From: Leptothermofonsia sp049200465
GTDB lineage: Bacteria; Cyanobacteriota; Cyanobacteriia; Leptolyngbyales; Leptolyngbyaceae
Length of the DNA stretch: 64,000 nt
Assembly: GCF_049200465.1 (NCBI RefSeq)
Contig: NZ_CP120836.1
Location: 744,001-808,000 of the forward strand
Direction: 5' to 3'
Shown here: one piece after another, positions 33,348 through 41,511 of the stretch
How positions within the stretch are numbered: position 1 is the stretch's first letter
Layout: every line of letters starts with the position of its first letter
The notes under the pieces: model-generated
The model's input: only the letters and a program-made list of their open reading frames with translations
Told to the model about the DNA's origin: nothing
The model's database searches: none
Position numbers and translations under genes: made by a program

Positions 33348-34328
33348 TTAAGCGTGAGAAATCTGTTCCTGGGTGAGATAGATGCGATCGCGCTGCGTGA
33401 TCAATCCTTTCTTAATCAAAGCTCTTAACGCATCGACAGCCTGGAAACGGTTGATGCTTAAAGAGGATTCAATCTGTGTCAGGCGAGCACCTTGAGCCTG
33501 GTGGATGAAGTTATACACTTCTTTCTCGTAGGCAATACCTTCTTTAGATAGAGGTTGGGTTGATTTAGCAGGAATAACGGCGACTGCATCACCATATTGG
33601 AAAGCACCAATACTCTTGAGTGCTGCAATTGAAGGAGCTGACGCACAAGCGTTGTCAGCAGCATTGGAACGAGCTTCAGAGTTGCTGACGGTCACAGAGT
33701 GAGCAGAGGTGAATGGTTCACCTCCCCAAACTTCTTTGCGCAGATCGGCACAGAAGCGCCGTAATTTTGACCGCAATTCTGCTGCTTCGATTTTGCGGAT
33801 AGTGCGGTTTTGGGCCAATTCTTGCTGTACCTGCCGTGCCCGCTCCTGGTGGCCAATACCCATTTCCCATAAAAAGCTTTGCGTATCAGTGCGCAGGGCT
33901 TCTACAAATGTTGACAAATCCTTTTTCAACTGCTGTGCCATTAGCATTCGCTCTGCTGTCGCAATTGAGAGACATTGAGCTGTCTCCTGTTGAATTTGCA
34001 GGACAAAAGTATCCAGTTGCTGAGCCAGTTCTTGGGCCTGGGCCTGACGGCGATCGCGAGCCACGCTCAGCAAGCTCTGCACTTCAGTCTTCAATTGCTC
34101 ACAAGATCGCTGTAGTTCCACCTGAAATTTTTGAGACTCCGCTCGTCGAGCATGGTTCTCTGCAATGATTTTTTCTCGGAACAAACTCAGATCGGCGTGC
34201 AATTGAGCGGCTTTTATTTGACGTTCTTGTCTGGCAATCGCAAGTTCTTGCTGAACGACTTGTTGGCGTTGCATTATCTCTTGCTGGCGCTGGTGTCGCT
34301 GCTGCTGCCAGGACTCCTTGAAAGACAT
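33348..34328 (-). CDS. gvpC: Gas vesicle outer-surface protein GvpC with a C-terminal winged-helix-like domain
   Basis: GvpC binds the outside of the GvpA shell and stiffens it. The 326-residue protein has about five ~33-residue helical, Gln/Arg/Glu-rich repeats (about 25-195; for example QELAQQLDTFVLQIQQETAQ and QQLKKDLSTFVEALRTDTQS). A variable linker follows, then a final domain from about 265 (YEKEVYNFIHQAQGARLTQI, RFQAVDALRALIKKG, RDRIYL) nearly matching the GvpN C-terminus. That domain is not part of the well-studied Anabaena GvpC. The ATG at 34328 has GGAGG eight bases upstream; the TTG at 34334 is disregarded. Confidence 0.9.
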   Translation of the reverse strand: MSFKESWQQQRHQRQQEIMQRQQVVQQELAIARQERQIKAAQLHADLSLFREKIIAENHARRAESQKFQVELQRSCEQLKTEVQSLLSVARDRRQAQAQELAQQLDTFVLQIQQETAQCLSIATAERMLMAQQLKKDLSTFVEALRTDTQSFLWEMGIGHQERARQVQQELAQNRTIRKIEAAELRSKLRRFCADLRKEVWGGEPFTSAHSVTVSNSEARSNAADNACASAPSIAALKSIGAFQYGDAVAVIPAKSTQPLSKEGIAYEKEVYNFIHQAQGARLTQIESSLSINRFQAVDALRALIKKGLITQRDRIYLTQEQISHA

Positions 34329-34826
34329 AATCAAATCCTCCTATTTAGAAACCAGACAGCAAACCTGTTATAGCGATCCTATCTGGATTATGAGACCCTA
34401 TCTGGATTATGAGAAGGAGTTCTCCTAAAACCTCTCCATCTCACAATGGATTTAGGACTGCCATAGTGTCCTTCTTGAAATTTGAACGAGGCGCATGGCT
34501 CACATTCCTGTGTGGGGGGTTTGCCCCGGCCCCTTTGTTCATAAGACTTAATCGGAAACAAGAAAGAAAATCAATTCTTTGCATAAAACTGTCAATTCTC
34601 ATGGCTTTATCACCCATGCCCATATCGAGCGATTTATTTCCGATAATGTCTATAAACTAGGTAGTGCCCAAATCATAATGACTTTTCAGTTCGAAATGAT
34701 GGCGGCTAACGCTGCTCATCATTACCTCTCGAGGTCTACCCACAAACTATTTGTGCACGCTGTATGTATCAAACAATTTCAGGAAAGCTGGGAAACCTGA
34801 CAAGCAGGTTTCCCAGCTTGGAGTTA
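34329..34826. other. gvpA-gvpC intergenic region
   Basis: Almost 500 bp without a convincing gene. It holds the strong hairpin after gvpA (34786-34818) and, close to gvpC, a near-perfect direct repeat of CCTATCTGGATTATGAGA (about 34378-34413). ORFs here do not resemble GvpA, so a degenerate second gvpA copy is not supported. Confidence 0.55.
34786..34818 (-). terminator. Strong hairpin downstream of gvpA
   Basis: AGCTGGGAAACCTG and CAGGTTTCCCAGCT form a perfect 14-bp stem with a 5-nt loop, eight bases past the gvpA stop. The T-tract expected of a full terminator is poor on the minus strand. It may act as a partial terminator or RNA stabiliser giving abundant gvpA message over the downstream gvp genes. 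Confidence 0.75.
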
Positions 34827-35045
34827 CTATGCAGCAGGAACAGCAGCCTGAGCAGTCAAACCAACAGCTTCAGCATACTTCAGGTAGGTTTCAACAGAAG
34901 CGATGACAACCCGTGCTTCTATAGCTAGCAATTCGATACCAACTAGGGATACCCGAACCCAGGCATCCACAACGATACCTTTATCCAGGATGCGATCAAC
35001 AACTTCAGCCAAGCTAGAGGAAGAGTTTACTTTTTCGACGGCCAT
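34827..35045 (-). CDS. gvpA: Major gas vesicle shell protein GvpA
   Basis: The 72-residue protein is a textbook GvpA: AVEKVNSSSSLAEVVDRILDKG then VVDAWVRVSLVGIELLAIEARVVIASVETYLKYAEAVGL. It polymerises into the ribbed, hollow shell. It is the first gene of the minus-strand gvp operon; only one gvpA copy is seen. GGGAATAAAGCA precedes the ATG. The promoter must lie in 35046-35300 but no sigma site could be assigned. Confidence 0.98.
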   Translation of the reverse strand: MAVEKVNSSSSLAEVVDRILDKGIVVDAWVRVSLVGIELLAIEARVVIASVETYLKYAEAVGLTAQAAVPAA

Positions 35046-35359
35046 TGCTTTATTCCCTTAAACGAACTAAATAAAAATTTGGGATGCCTACCCTCTGCCC
35101 GTAGTAGGGTTTAGTGGGATTTATTGGCTTCCGAATCTACGATAGACACCCAGCCCTTGAGAAGAACCGTCGCAAACACTGAAATTCAACTCTAGACTCC
35201 TTTAAATACCCCGCATGATTACCGATAAAAACAGATCTTTAAAGGATTATATGTAAAATCAGCCTAAAGTTTTCGAATGAGAAATCAGGTCATGAGTAAT
35301 TACTTACCTTTTATTAAGGTAATTCATCATCAAATTGCTAGATACCTTTAGAGGATGTC

Positions 35360-35500
35360 TGAGAAGTTAGCATTATGCTAAATGTCTGACCATGAGCTAT
35401 ACCATTACAGCACATACCATCGCTTCATAGGTTTCGGGCAGTACCTCATAATCCTCGCTAAAGCGCCGACACCAGTTGAGCTAGTCAAAGGTGCGCTCGA
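35360..35500 (-). pseudogene. IS5-type transposase 3'-end remnant
   Basis: Read on the minus strand, about 35388-35496 encodes VERTFD-stop-LNWCRRFSEDYEVLPETYEAM, which is the C-terminal signature of IS5-family transposases (VERTF.WL...RR...DYE.L..). An internal stop and the absence of everything upstream mark it as a fragment. The nearby GAGGATGTCTGAGAAGTTAGC (35352-35372) could be the element's terminal repeat. Confidence 0.7.
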
Positions 35501-35539
35501 CTCACCAGCGCACTGGCAGTTTGACAAAGCCTTTCGTCT

Positions 35540-36464
35540 GTTGAGGACGGCGTACTACTCGCAAGATCCATCAGTTACATTAACTGGATTAAGCGGTATC
35601 TTGCTTTCCACAATCGACCGCATCCAGAGAGTCAGGCAATGCTGAGATTGAAGCCTTTTTGAGTCGCTTCGCGGTAGACCAACAGGTTGCAGATTCTACC
35701 CAAAATCAAGCTCTCAGTGCTTTGTTGCTTCTCTACCGAGACGTTTTGCGATAGAGTTGGAGATTCAGGTCAACGCCCTTCGAGCCAAGCCGTCTCGCTA
35801 CTTACCGACGGTTTTAACTAAAGCAGAAACTGCTGTTGTAATTCGTCAGTTGTCAGGGGTCTATCAACTCATAGTTCAACTTCTTTATGGTAGTGGCTTG
35901 AGGCAAACCGAGTGCTTGCAATTGCGTGTTAGGGATGTAGACTTTGGCCATCACCAACTAGTGATTAGAGATGCGAAGGGGCATGAAAGTCGGGTAACGA
36001 TGCTGCCAGATTCTCTGGTTGAAGCGCTTAAAGAGCATCTTCAAGGAGTCAGGCGTTTGCACCAACAGGATTTCGTTCAAGGATACGGTTCGGTGTCTCT
36101 CCCGTTCGCGTTAGAGCGCAAATATGTCGGTGCTGATCGTGAGTGGGTTTGGCAATACGCTTTTCTAGTTTTTCCATCTGATCGTCGATCTTGTGATCCT
36201 CGTAGTGGCAGGATTCGGCGCCACCATTTAGACCCTAGCGGATTGCAGAAGGCAATTAAACGAGCGACGCAGGCGGCAGGAATTCAGAGGCGGGTGAGCT
36301 GTCATACGTTTCGTCACAGTTTTGCAACCCATTGATTACAAAATGGCTATGATATTCGCACGGTGCAGGACTTACTGGGTCACAAAGATGTGAAGACGAC
36401 CATGATTTATACCCATATTCTTAATCGAGAGAGAAGAGGGGTCAAAAGCCCATTTGACCCTTAA
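35540..36464 (+). pseudogene. Integron-integrase-type tyrosine recombinase, degenerate
   Basis: Fragments in three frames make up an IntI-like recombinase. NAEIEAFLSRFAVDQQVADSTQ then ALSALLLLYRDVL (about 35632-35750) is the SAM-like N-terminal domain. After a frameshift near 35750, LPTVLTKAE, LLYGSGLRQTECLQLRVRDVDF (first catalytic Arg), the integron-specific FPSDRRSCDPRSGRIRRHHL and CHTFRHSFATH (HxxR) follow. A TGA at 36333-36335 then replaces Leu, and LQNGYDIRTVQDLLGHKDVK, TTMIYTHILNR (nucleophile Tyr) runs to a natural stop at 36464. The gene is inactivated by at least one nonsense and two frame changes. No attC array was recognised nearby. Confidence 0.88.
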
Positions 36465-36511
36465 TGGCCATCCACCACATTCAGGATTTCTCACAAAGAC
36501 CAGTTCTTTTC

Positions 36512-36613
36512 ATAGGCTTTACGCGGGTGCGTTAGGACATTGAAACGAGAGGGGAACGTGGGGGCTGTGCCTCCAGCCAGGAGTGGAACCCCTGCACCTG
36601 CCCAAATCTATAG
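36512..36613 (-). repeat. MITE-like repeat, variant A, degenerate (copy 11)
   Basis: TTTACGCGGGTGCGTTAGGACATTG at the left, a worn core (GGGGGCTGTGCCTCCAGCCAGG) and a lost right arm. It directly follows the integrase remnant and is the most decayed copy. Confidence 0.65.
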
Positions 36614-36652
36614 TAGTGCTAACATGCTATTATTCTATCCGCCACACTCTCC

Positions 36653-38920
36653 TTACTGATAAGGCACTGCCACATTCACCAGCGATAACAAGACCCCAGT
36701 TTGCTCCTGCCCATTGGTTGCCAGGTCGCTGTGGCAGAGGTAAACTTTTTCTGCCGTTCGCCCCAACAGGTCTAGCAAAATCCGACGCAGGCGGCGTTCA
36801 TTTGACTCCATCGCATCGACAGCTGTCCAAGCCCGTCCCGACCATTCGTGCAGGAAGAGTGGGGCACCAAACAGAGCATCAATGCCACTCAGCCAACGGG
36901 GAGAACCGGCATCCAGCCAGAACTGCCAGCGATGGGCTCGACGGTTCGAGCGGTACTGAAACACTGTTGCCAGTGTCACTGCATTGCTGGCGGGTCCCAT
37001 TGGGCGCACGGGGTAAGGGTTTGCAGTTACTGTGCCACTATTCAGTAGTTGAATAAAGCGGCTGACGGTCATATAAGCAGGTGATTCGTAACGTTCCCGG
37101 CTTTTGAGCCTGCTATTCACTTCCCAGTAGTGCTGAGCCGTTTCAATCAATTGCCGGAGGGCGGAAAGCTGGTCAAATGGAAGAGTACCACCGCCTAGCA
37201 GAAAGAACTGAATGGCTCGATCCAGTAGCGAAACGGCATTGGGAATCAGGCGTTGTTCCAACTGAGCTTGTTGAGTGCTAATCCATTGCACGATATCTTC
37301 GTAGGCAGCAGTAACCTGATAGCCAAGGCGGTCCCATCGGGGGAAGGTGTTTGCAGGGAGCAGGCGAGGATGCTCAGGATGGGGGGCGAAGCAGTAATCG
37401 GCCAATAGTCCGGCACGGACGGGGTCGATCAGGGGGTGGTGTAAATTTTGAATCTTGAGTTTTGAGTTTGCTTCGATTGCTACGTCTGTCCCACTTCCTG
37501 TTCTCTGGCCCCGATATCCGGATAGTACGACAAGCATTTCTGCAATGGCGTCTCTGTTTACCAGTCGTCCCAGGCCAGGATAGACGAGGGTAAGGAGGGT
37601 GAGGAGCGCGCGGATGATGGGAGAACTGGTGAGAGGGCGCTGGTCGTTCAGGGACTCGACAAAAATCTGGTGTTGGGTGAGGCTTTCGATCAGGCTGTAG
37701 CGAGCGATCGCATCCAGACCAGGACCAATAATGGCAATCTCCCTCGGTTCCACCTGTCCCACCTGGACGGCTTCGATAATCACTTCTGCAATCTGCTGTA
37801 AAAGCTGGGCCCGTGAAGTGGTTTGAATCGTTTGGATGGACTCCGGCAGGCTGGCAAAAAAGACGGGGTTCATCACCAGTTCAACCACTGAAGTACCGAA
37901 TTCTTTGCCCAGAGATGGAACAGGGCTTTCGGTTAATTCTTCGACCCGGCAACGGTTTGCCAGCTCTGCCAGATAGTTGGGGTCGGCTCCCAACCCCAGA
38001 CGCACGGCTCCATTGGGGTTAAAGGTAAAAGCGCCCGTGACTCCTCCATCCAGCAGTGCCTCAAACAGGGAACGGGCGATCGCCGGATACTCATCCACAT
38101 CATCGGCTAGAACCCACTGATAGCGTTGCACCAGATGCTCCTGGTAGGTGGGATTGGGCAACAGATATTGCCAGTAAAGCCCTGCCAGAATGCCATAGGT
38201 CAATAGTCCTCTCTCCAGACACCAGTGTTGCCAGCGTTGTAGCAATTCTCCAATTTCGCCAGGAGGTAGGGGTAATTCATCCACCTGTCCTCCCAGTCCC
38301 TGTTCCAGAATGGAAGGGATATCGGAAATGGGAATTCCAGCGAGGGAGGCCAGTTGCAGCAAATCGAGCGATCGCCGCACCATGCGGGCAGCGATTAAAC
38401 TGGACTGCTGCGCCAGCACCCGATCAAGCTCTGGTTGCCAGAGCCGGCTGGCAAGCTCCTGTTCGTTCTCTGGAGCCAGTCGCAGGGGAAACTGGGCCTT
38501 CAGATCAAGCTGTTGAATCAGCAGAGGCCAGAACAGCAGAACCTCATCCTGGAAGAACCCAAGGGGTGTTGTAGAGTGAAACGGATAGCGGCTCTGGGTG
38601 GCAACGGTGAGGCGATCGACCAGATCTATCCGGTTGTCACCAATGGCCGCCAGGACAAGGAAACCTGGAGTGGAAGGTTGGGCTCCTAGCTTCTGCCCTC
38701 TACTGACCTGGCTGCTACCTATCCATTGCCTATGACCTTCCATCCATTCCCTAAACAGCTCAACTAATCGGCTAGTTTTGCCACTTCGGGTTGGGCCTGT
38801 AATCCAAACTGATTCGCCATTCACGAATTTGTTCTCTGAGGACTTTGTTAGGATTGCTACGTGCTCTAAAGTTCTAGAGTACACTTTATCTTCAAGTGTT
38901 GGGGCTACTGGTTCTAACAC
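36653..38920 (-). CDS. UvrD/AddB-like superfamily 1 helicase-related P-loop protein
   Basis: The 755-residue protein has Walker A WITGPTRSGKTSRLVELF near residue 40, a Walker-B-like WVLADDVDEYPAIARSLF near 275 and AIIGPGLDAIARYSLIESL, matching cyanobacterial proteins annotated as recombinase-family or exonuclease-subunit-like helicases. I do not see a C-terminal RecB-type nuclease motif or all UvrD helicase motifs, so it may be a non-catalytic AddB-like subunit. It probably acts in DNA repair. A heptad STRR insertion lies in frame near residue 485. It is divergent from pxcA with only 26 bp between start codons, so its true start may be further inside. Confidence 0.7.
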   Translation of the reverse strand: MLEPVAPTLEDKVYSRTLEHVAILTKSSENKFVNGESVWITGPTRSGKTSRLVELFREWMEGHRQWIGSSQVSRGQKLGAQPSTPGFLVLAAIGDNRIDLVDRLTVATQSRYPFHSTTPLGFFQDEVLLFWPLLIQQLDLKAQFPLRLAPENEQELASRLWQPELDRVLAQQSSLIAARMVRRSLDLLQLASLAGIPISDIPSILEQGLGGQVDELPLPPGEIGELLQRWQHWCLERGLLTYGILAGLYWQYLLPNPTYQEHLVQRYQWVLADDVDEYPAIARSLFEALLDGGVTGAFTFNPNGAVRLGLGADPNYLAELANRCRVEELTESPVPSLGKEFGTSVVELVMNPVFFASLPESIQTIQTTSRAQLLQQIAEVIIEAVQVGQVEPREIAIIGPGLDAIARYSLIESLTQHQIFVESLNDQRPLTSSPIIRALLTLLTLVYPGLGRLVNRDAIAEMLVVLSGYRGQRTGSGTDVAIEANSKLKIQNLHHPLIDPVRAGLLADYCFAPHPEHPRLLPANTFPRWDRLGYQVTAAYEDIVQWISTQQAQLEQRLIPNAVSLLDRAIQFFLLGGGTLPFDQLSALRQLIETAQHYWEVNSRLKSRERYESPAYMTVSRFIQLLNSGTVTANPYPVRPMGPASNAVTLATVFQYRSNRRAHRWQFWLDAGSPRWLSGIDALFGAPLFLHEWSGRAWTAVDAMESNERRLRRILLDLLGRTAEKVYLCHSDLATNGQEQTGVLLSLVNVAVPYQ
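37443..37475 (-). repeat. In-frame STRR block in the helicase-like gene
   Basis: On the minus strand the heptads read AACTCAAAACTCAAGATTCAAAATT, encoding NSKLKIQNL near residue 485, almost the same peptide as the second metH block. Confidence 0.8.
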
Positions 38921-38946
38921 TCAAAGACCCTATCGAGCCTGCTGTT

Positions 38947-40371
38947 ATGACTTCATTTTGGACTAGAATTAATCGGCGGCTGCAGAATGCCCGACAGTGG
39001 TATGAAGGAACGCCAGAAAGGGCTCTCGATCAGGCATATGATGCAGCCTTAATGATTAAAGCGATTGAAGATGAACACTTCGATGGCAATCCCATTTCAA
39101 ATATTGAAAAAAAATATAGTGATAATACCTTTGCCTATTTTCAATCCGAGCTAAAGAAATACCTGAAAATCGCAGAGATTCGCCTGTCAGAATTTAAGAC
39201 TAGCCGCTCTTTTTTTAGCACAACTGATCCCTCTGCCAGTGCTCGCCCCGGTATGAGTAACCGGGATAGGGAGCGAACTGAGATTACGCTAGAGAAGCTA
39301 AAGTTTATTGATGACATTATCGATCGCTACAAACCAAAAGAATCTACTTCCTTATCTCTAGTTCCCATTTCTCAAACAAATAGAACTAGAACAACTTCTC
39401 TATCGCAAAATGATTTGTTGGCAGAAGTGCAGGAGAAGAAGCCTGCCTATTCACCAGAAATGGTTCCTGAGGATGATTCGATTCTGGATAAAACAGGGGT
39501 TCTGCCCCGATCAATTTTGGGAACTTTGAATCGGATTAAGCGGGACTTAGACCCCAGCTCAGAGCAGCAGGTTGTTCAAAGTTTTCGGACAACGAAAGCA
39601 AAAACTCTGATTTCTATTCGGTTCCTTTTGCTATTAATTATTGTTCCGCTTCTAACACAGCAATTGACCAAAATTTTTATTGTTAGCCCAATTGTTGAAA
39701 ATATCAGGCACCCCGAACAGGCTCAAGTTTTCTTAAACTCCGAATTGGAGGAAGAAGCCCTCAATGACCTCCGCACCTATGAAGAACGGCTGCGGTTCGA
39801 CAGCATGATTGGTAGGCCACCCAAATTGACCGGGGAGCAAGAGGTCGCTTGTCGAGCTGAGCTGGAAGGAGGTGCGGTAGATGGGGCAACTCTCCCTGGG
39901 TCAACAATTTCGCTTTCAGGCGAACAAGTCCGGGAGTGTCTTGTCAGAGAGCGGGCGGTTGAACTGGCAAAGGAGAATTATCGGCAGGGGTCAAATGCGA
40001 TCGCCAACGTATTCTCTGATGTCTTCTCCCTCATAGCCTTCGCGATCGTAATACTGGTGAATCAGCGAGAAGTGGTTGTGCTCAAATCCTTCCTGGATGA
40101 AACGATCTATGGCTTGAGCGATAGTGCCAAAGCATTCATCATCATTCTGTTTACCGACATGTTTGTGGGCTTTCACTCACCCCATGGCTGGGAGATTTTG
40201 CTGGAAGGAGTCGCGAAACACTTCGGCTTGCCACCCAATCGAGATTTTATTTTTCTGTTTATTGCCACATTCCCGGTGATTTTGGACACGATCTTTAAAT
40301 ACTGGATCTTCCGTTACCTGAACCGGATCTCTCCTTCTGCCGTAGCAACCTACCGAAATATGAACGAGTAG
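38947..40371 (+). CDS. pxcA: Proton extrusion protein PxcA (CemA homologue)
   Basis: PxcA is needed for light-induced proton extrusion and pH homeostasis in cyanobacteria; CemA is its chloroplast counterpart. The 474-residue product has a cytoplasmic, helical N-terminal part (about 1-220), then the membrane domain with LISIRFLLLLIIVPLLTQQ, NVFSDVFSLIAFAIVILVN, AKAFIIILFTDMFVGFHSPHGWE and FIFLFIATFPVILDTIFKYWIFRYLNR. The H-S-P-H-G-W motif and the C-terminal FKYWIFRYLNR are conserved in CemA. I use the ATG at 38947; the 17-codon extension upstream overlaps the divergent gene. Confidence 0.95.
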   Translation: MTSFWTRINRRLQNARQWYEGTPERALDQAYDAALMIKAIEDEHFDGNPISNIEKKYSDNTFAYFQSELKKYLKIAEIRLSEFKTSRSFFSTTDPSASARPGMSNRDRERTEITLEKLKFIDDIIDRYKPKESTSLSLVPISQTNRTRTTSLSQNDLLAEVQEKKPAYSPEMVPEDDSILDKTGVLPRSILGTLNRIKRDLDPSSEQQVVQSFRTTKAKTLISIRFLLLLIIVPLLTQQLTKIFIVSPIVENIRHPEQAQVFLNSELEEEALNDLRTYEERLRFDSMIGRPPKLTGEQEVACRAELEGGAVDGATLPGSTISLSGEQVRECLVRERAVELAKENYRQGSNAIANVFSDVFSLIAFAIVILVNQREVVVLKSFLDETIYGLSDSAKAFIIILFTDMFVGFHSPHGWEILLEGVAKHFGLPPNRDFIFLFIATFPVILDTIFKYWIFRYLNRISPSAVATYRNMNE

Positions 40372-40410
40372 TGGTGGGTTTTGCCGTCAAGTCAGGTTTA
40401 AAGATACAGC

Positions 40411-40518
40411 GATAGTTACCAGGCTTAGGACGGGGTGCAGGGTTTCCACCCCTGGCTGAGGGCGAAGCCCCCATACCCCCTTAAAACCAATGTCCTAAGC
40501 AGCCTAGCGCCAGCTATA
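40411..40518 (+). repeat. MITE-like palindromic repeat, variant B (copy 12)
   Basis: GATAGTTACCAGGCTTAGGAC at the left and GTCCTAAGCAGCCTAGCGCCAGCTATA at the right, between pxcA and the convergent cysteine-rich protein gene. Confidence 0.8.
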
Positions 40519-40603
40519 CATCGCGGGGTAGGCACCGCCCATTAGCTTTAGTTCAGAGCACTCCCCATTCGCCCCTCCCGTTTTCTCGCTAAATCAACGA
40601 TAG

Positions 40604-41329
40604 TCAATATTTTTGTGGCAGCACTTCAGTCGGAGGAGCAGGCGTGGTAGGAGCGGGCGTCACCGGGGCAGGCGTGGGGACAGGTTCGTAGGATGGTAGA
40701 GGAGCAGGTTCTGGTTGCTCGACCAGGGGGTAGCTGATGAAGGTGGGATCTACTTCCCGTGGAAAATAGCCGCCATCGACACAGGTATTCATGGCCTGGG
40801 TCGCAGGGTTCTTGGCGGCGCGGGTGGTACCCACAACACAATCGGCAAAGCGATCAGGAAACAGACTGCGACGGCAGTTATCCAACACTTCTGATGCTGT
40901 AGCCTCTTTAAGATTGCGATTTATAGCAACCACACAGGAGGCCATCTCCTTAGGGCGGCGCACCTGACGGCAGGCAGAAAGAGCATCGGTAGCAGGAATG
41001 CCCCCGTCTCTTGCCACTTCACTGACACACCGACCCAGATCACTCGGCACCAAAGCGCGAGCGCAAGCCCAGGTTGCTTCTTCAACGGAGATATTCAACT
41101 CCAACAGGCGGGACGTACATTGGTTGAAATCTTTCTGGGTGGGTTTGTAGTCATCAACCTGGGGCAGGGGAGAGGGGAAAGCGATCGCCCCTGGCACAGC
41201 TACAACTGAAGTGATCAGCCCGCTGGTGACCCCAATCCCAGCCAGGTAACGAACAAACCTTCCGCTGGCGGCTAAAGAAGAATGCAGAGACTGATGTTGA
41301 GAATACTGAATGCTCACGACTTTAGACAA
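40604..41329 (-). CDS. Exported cysteine-rich repeat protein of unknown function
   Basis: The 241-residue protein has a hydrophobic export/anchor segment (about 30-52, AGIGVTSGLITSVVAVPGAIA). Five or six helical units each begin with a Cys (DFNQCTSRLLELNIS, ATWACARALVPSDLGRCV, ALSACRQVRRPKEMASCV, VLDNCRRSLFPDRFADCV, AMNTCVDGG), spaced so that neighbouring Cys could pair. The C-terminus is a Pro-rich tail (PAPTTPAPPTE). It is probably periplasmic or cell-wall-associated. I recognise the pattern from cyanobacterial hypothetical proteins but know no function. It is divergent from dxs. Confidence 0.75.
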   Translation of the reverse strand: MSKVVSIQYSQHQSLHSSLAASGRFVRYLAGIGVTSGLITSVVAVPGAIAFPSPLPQVDDYKPTQKDFNQCTSRLLELNISVEEATWACARALVPSDLGRCVSEVARDGGIPATDALSACRQVRRPKEMASCVVAINRNLKEATASEVLDNCRRSLFPDRFADCVVGTTRAAKNPATQAMNTCVDGGYFPREVDPTFISYPLVEQPEPAPLPSYEPVPTPAPVTPAPTTPAPPTEVLPQKY

Positions 41330-41511
41330 GGTGAAACGGACTAATGTGCATGATACACGCTTTCTCCAATGGAGCCCAAGCGGACGTAACGCCTATTAGG
41401 CACCTAATGTAAAAAACTTGCTTTCTGTATCGCCGAATTCGGACACCGGAATCGACTACAGTGTTAAACGTATATGAATTCGTTCATAAAAAATCCAGAG
41501 GATACCCCGGT

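Noticed and set aside
34441..34623. ORF between gvpA and gvpC as a second gvpA or regulator
   Set aside because: The translation has no GvpA-like segment and is irregular in composition.
35382..35645. Plus-strand 87-aa ORF as a gene
   Set aside because: Its first part is antisense to an IS5 transposase tail and its second part is an out-of-frame piece of the integrase remnant.
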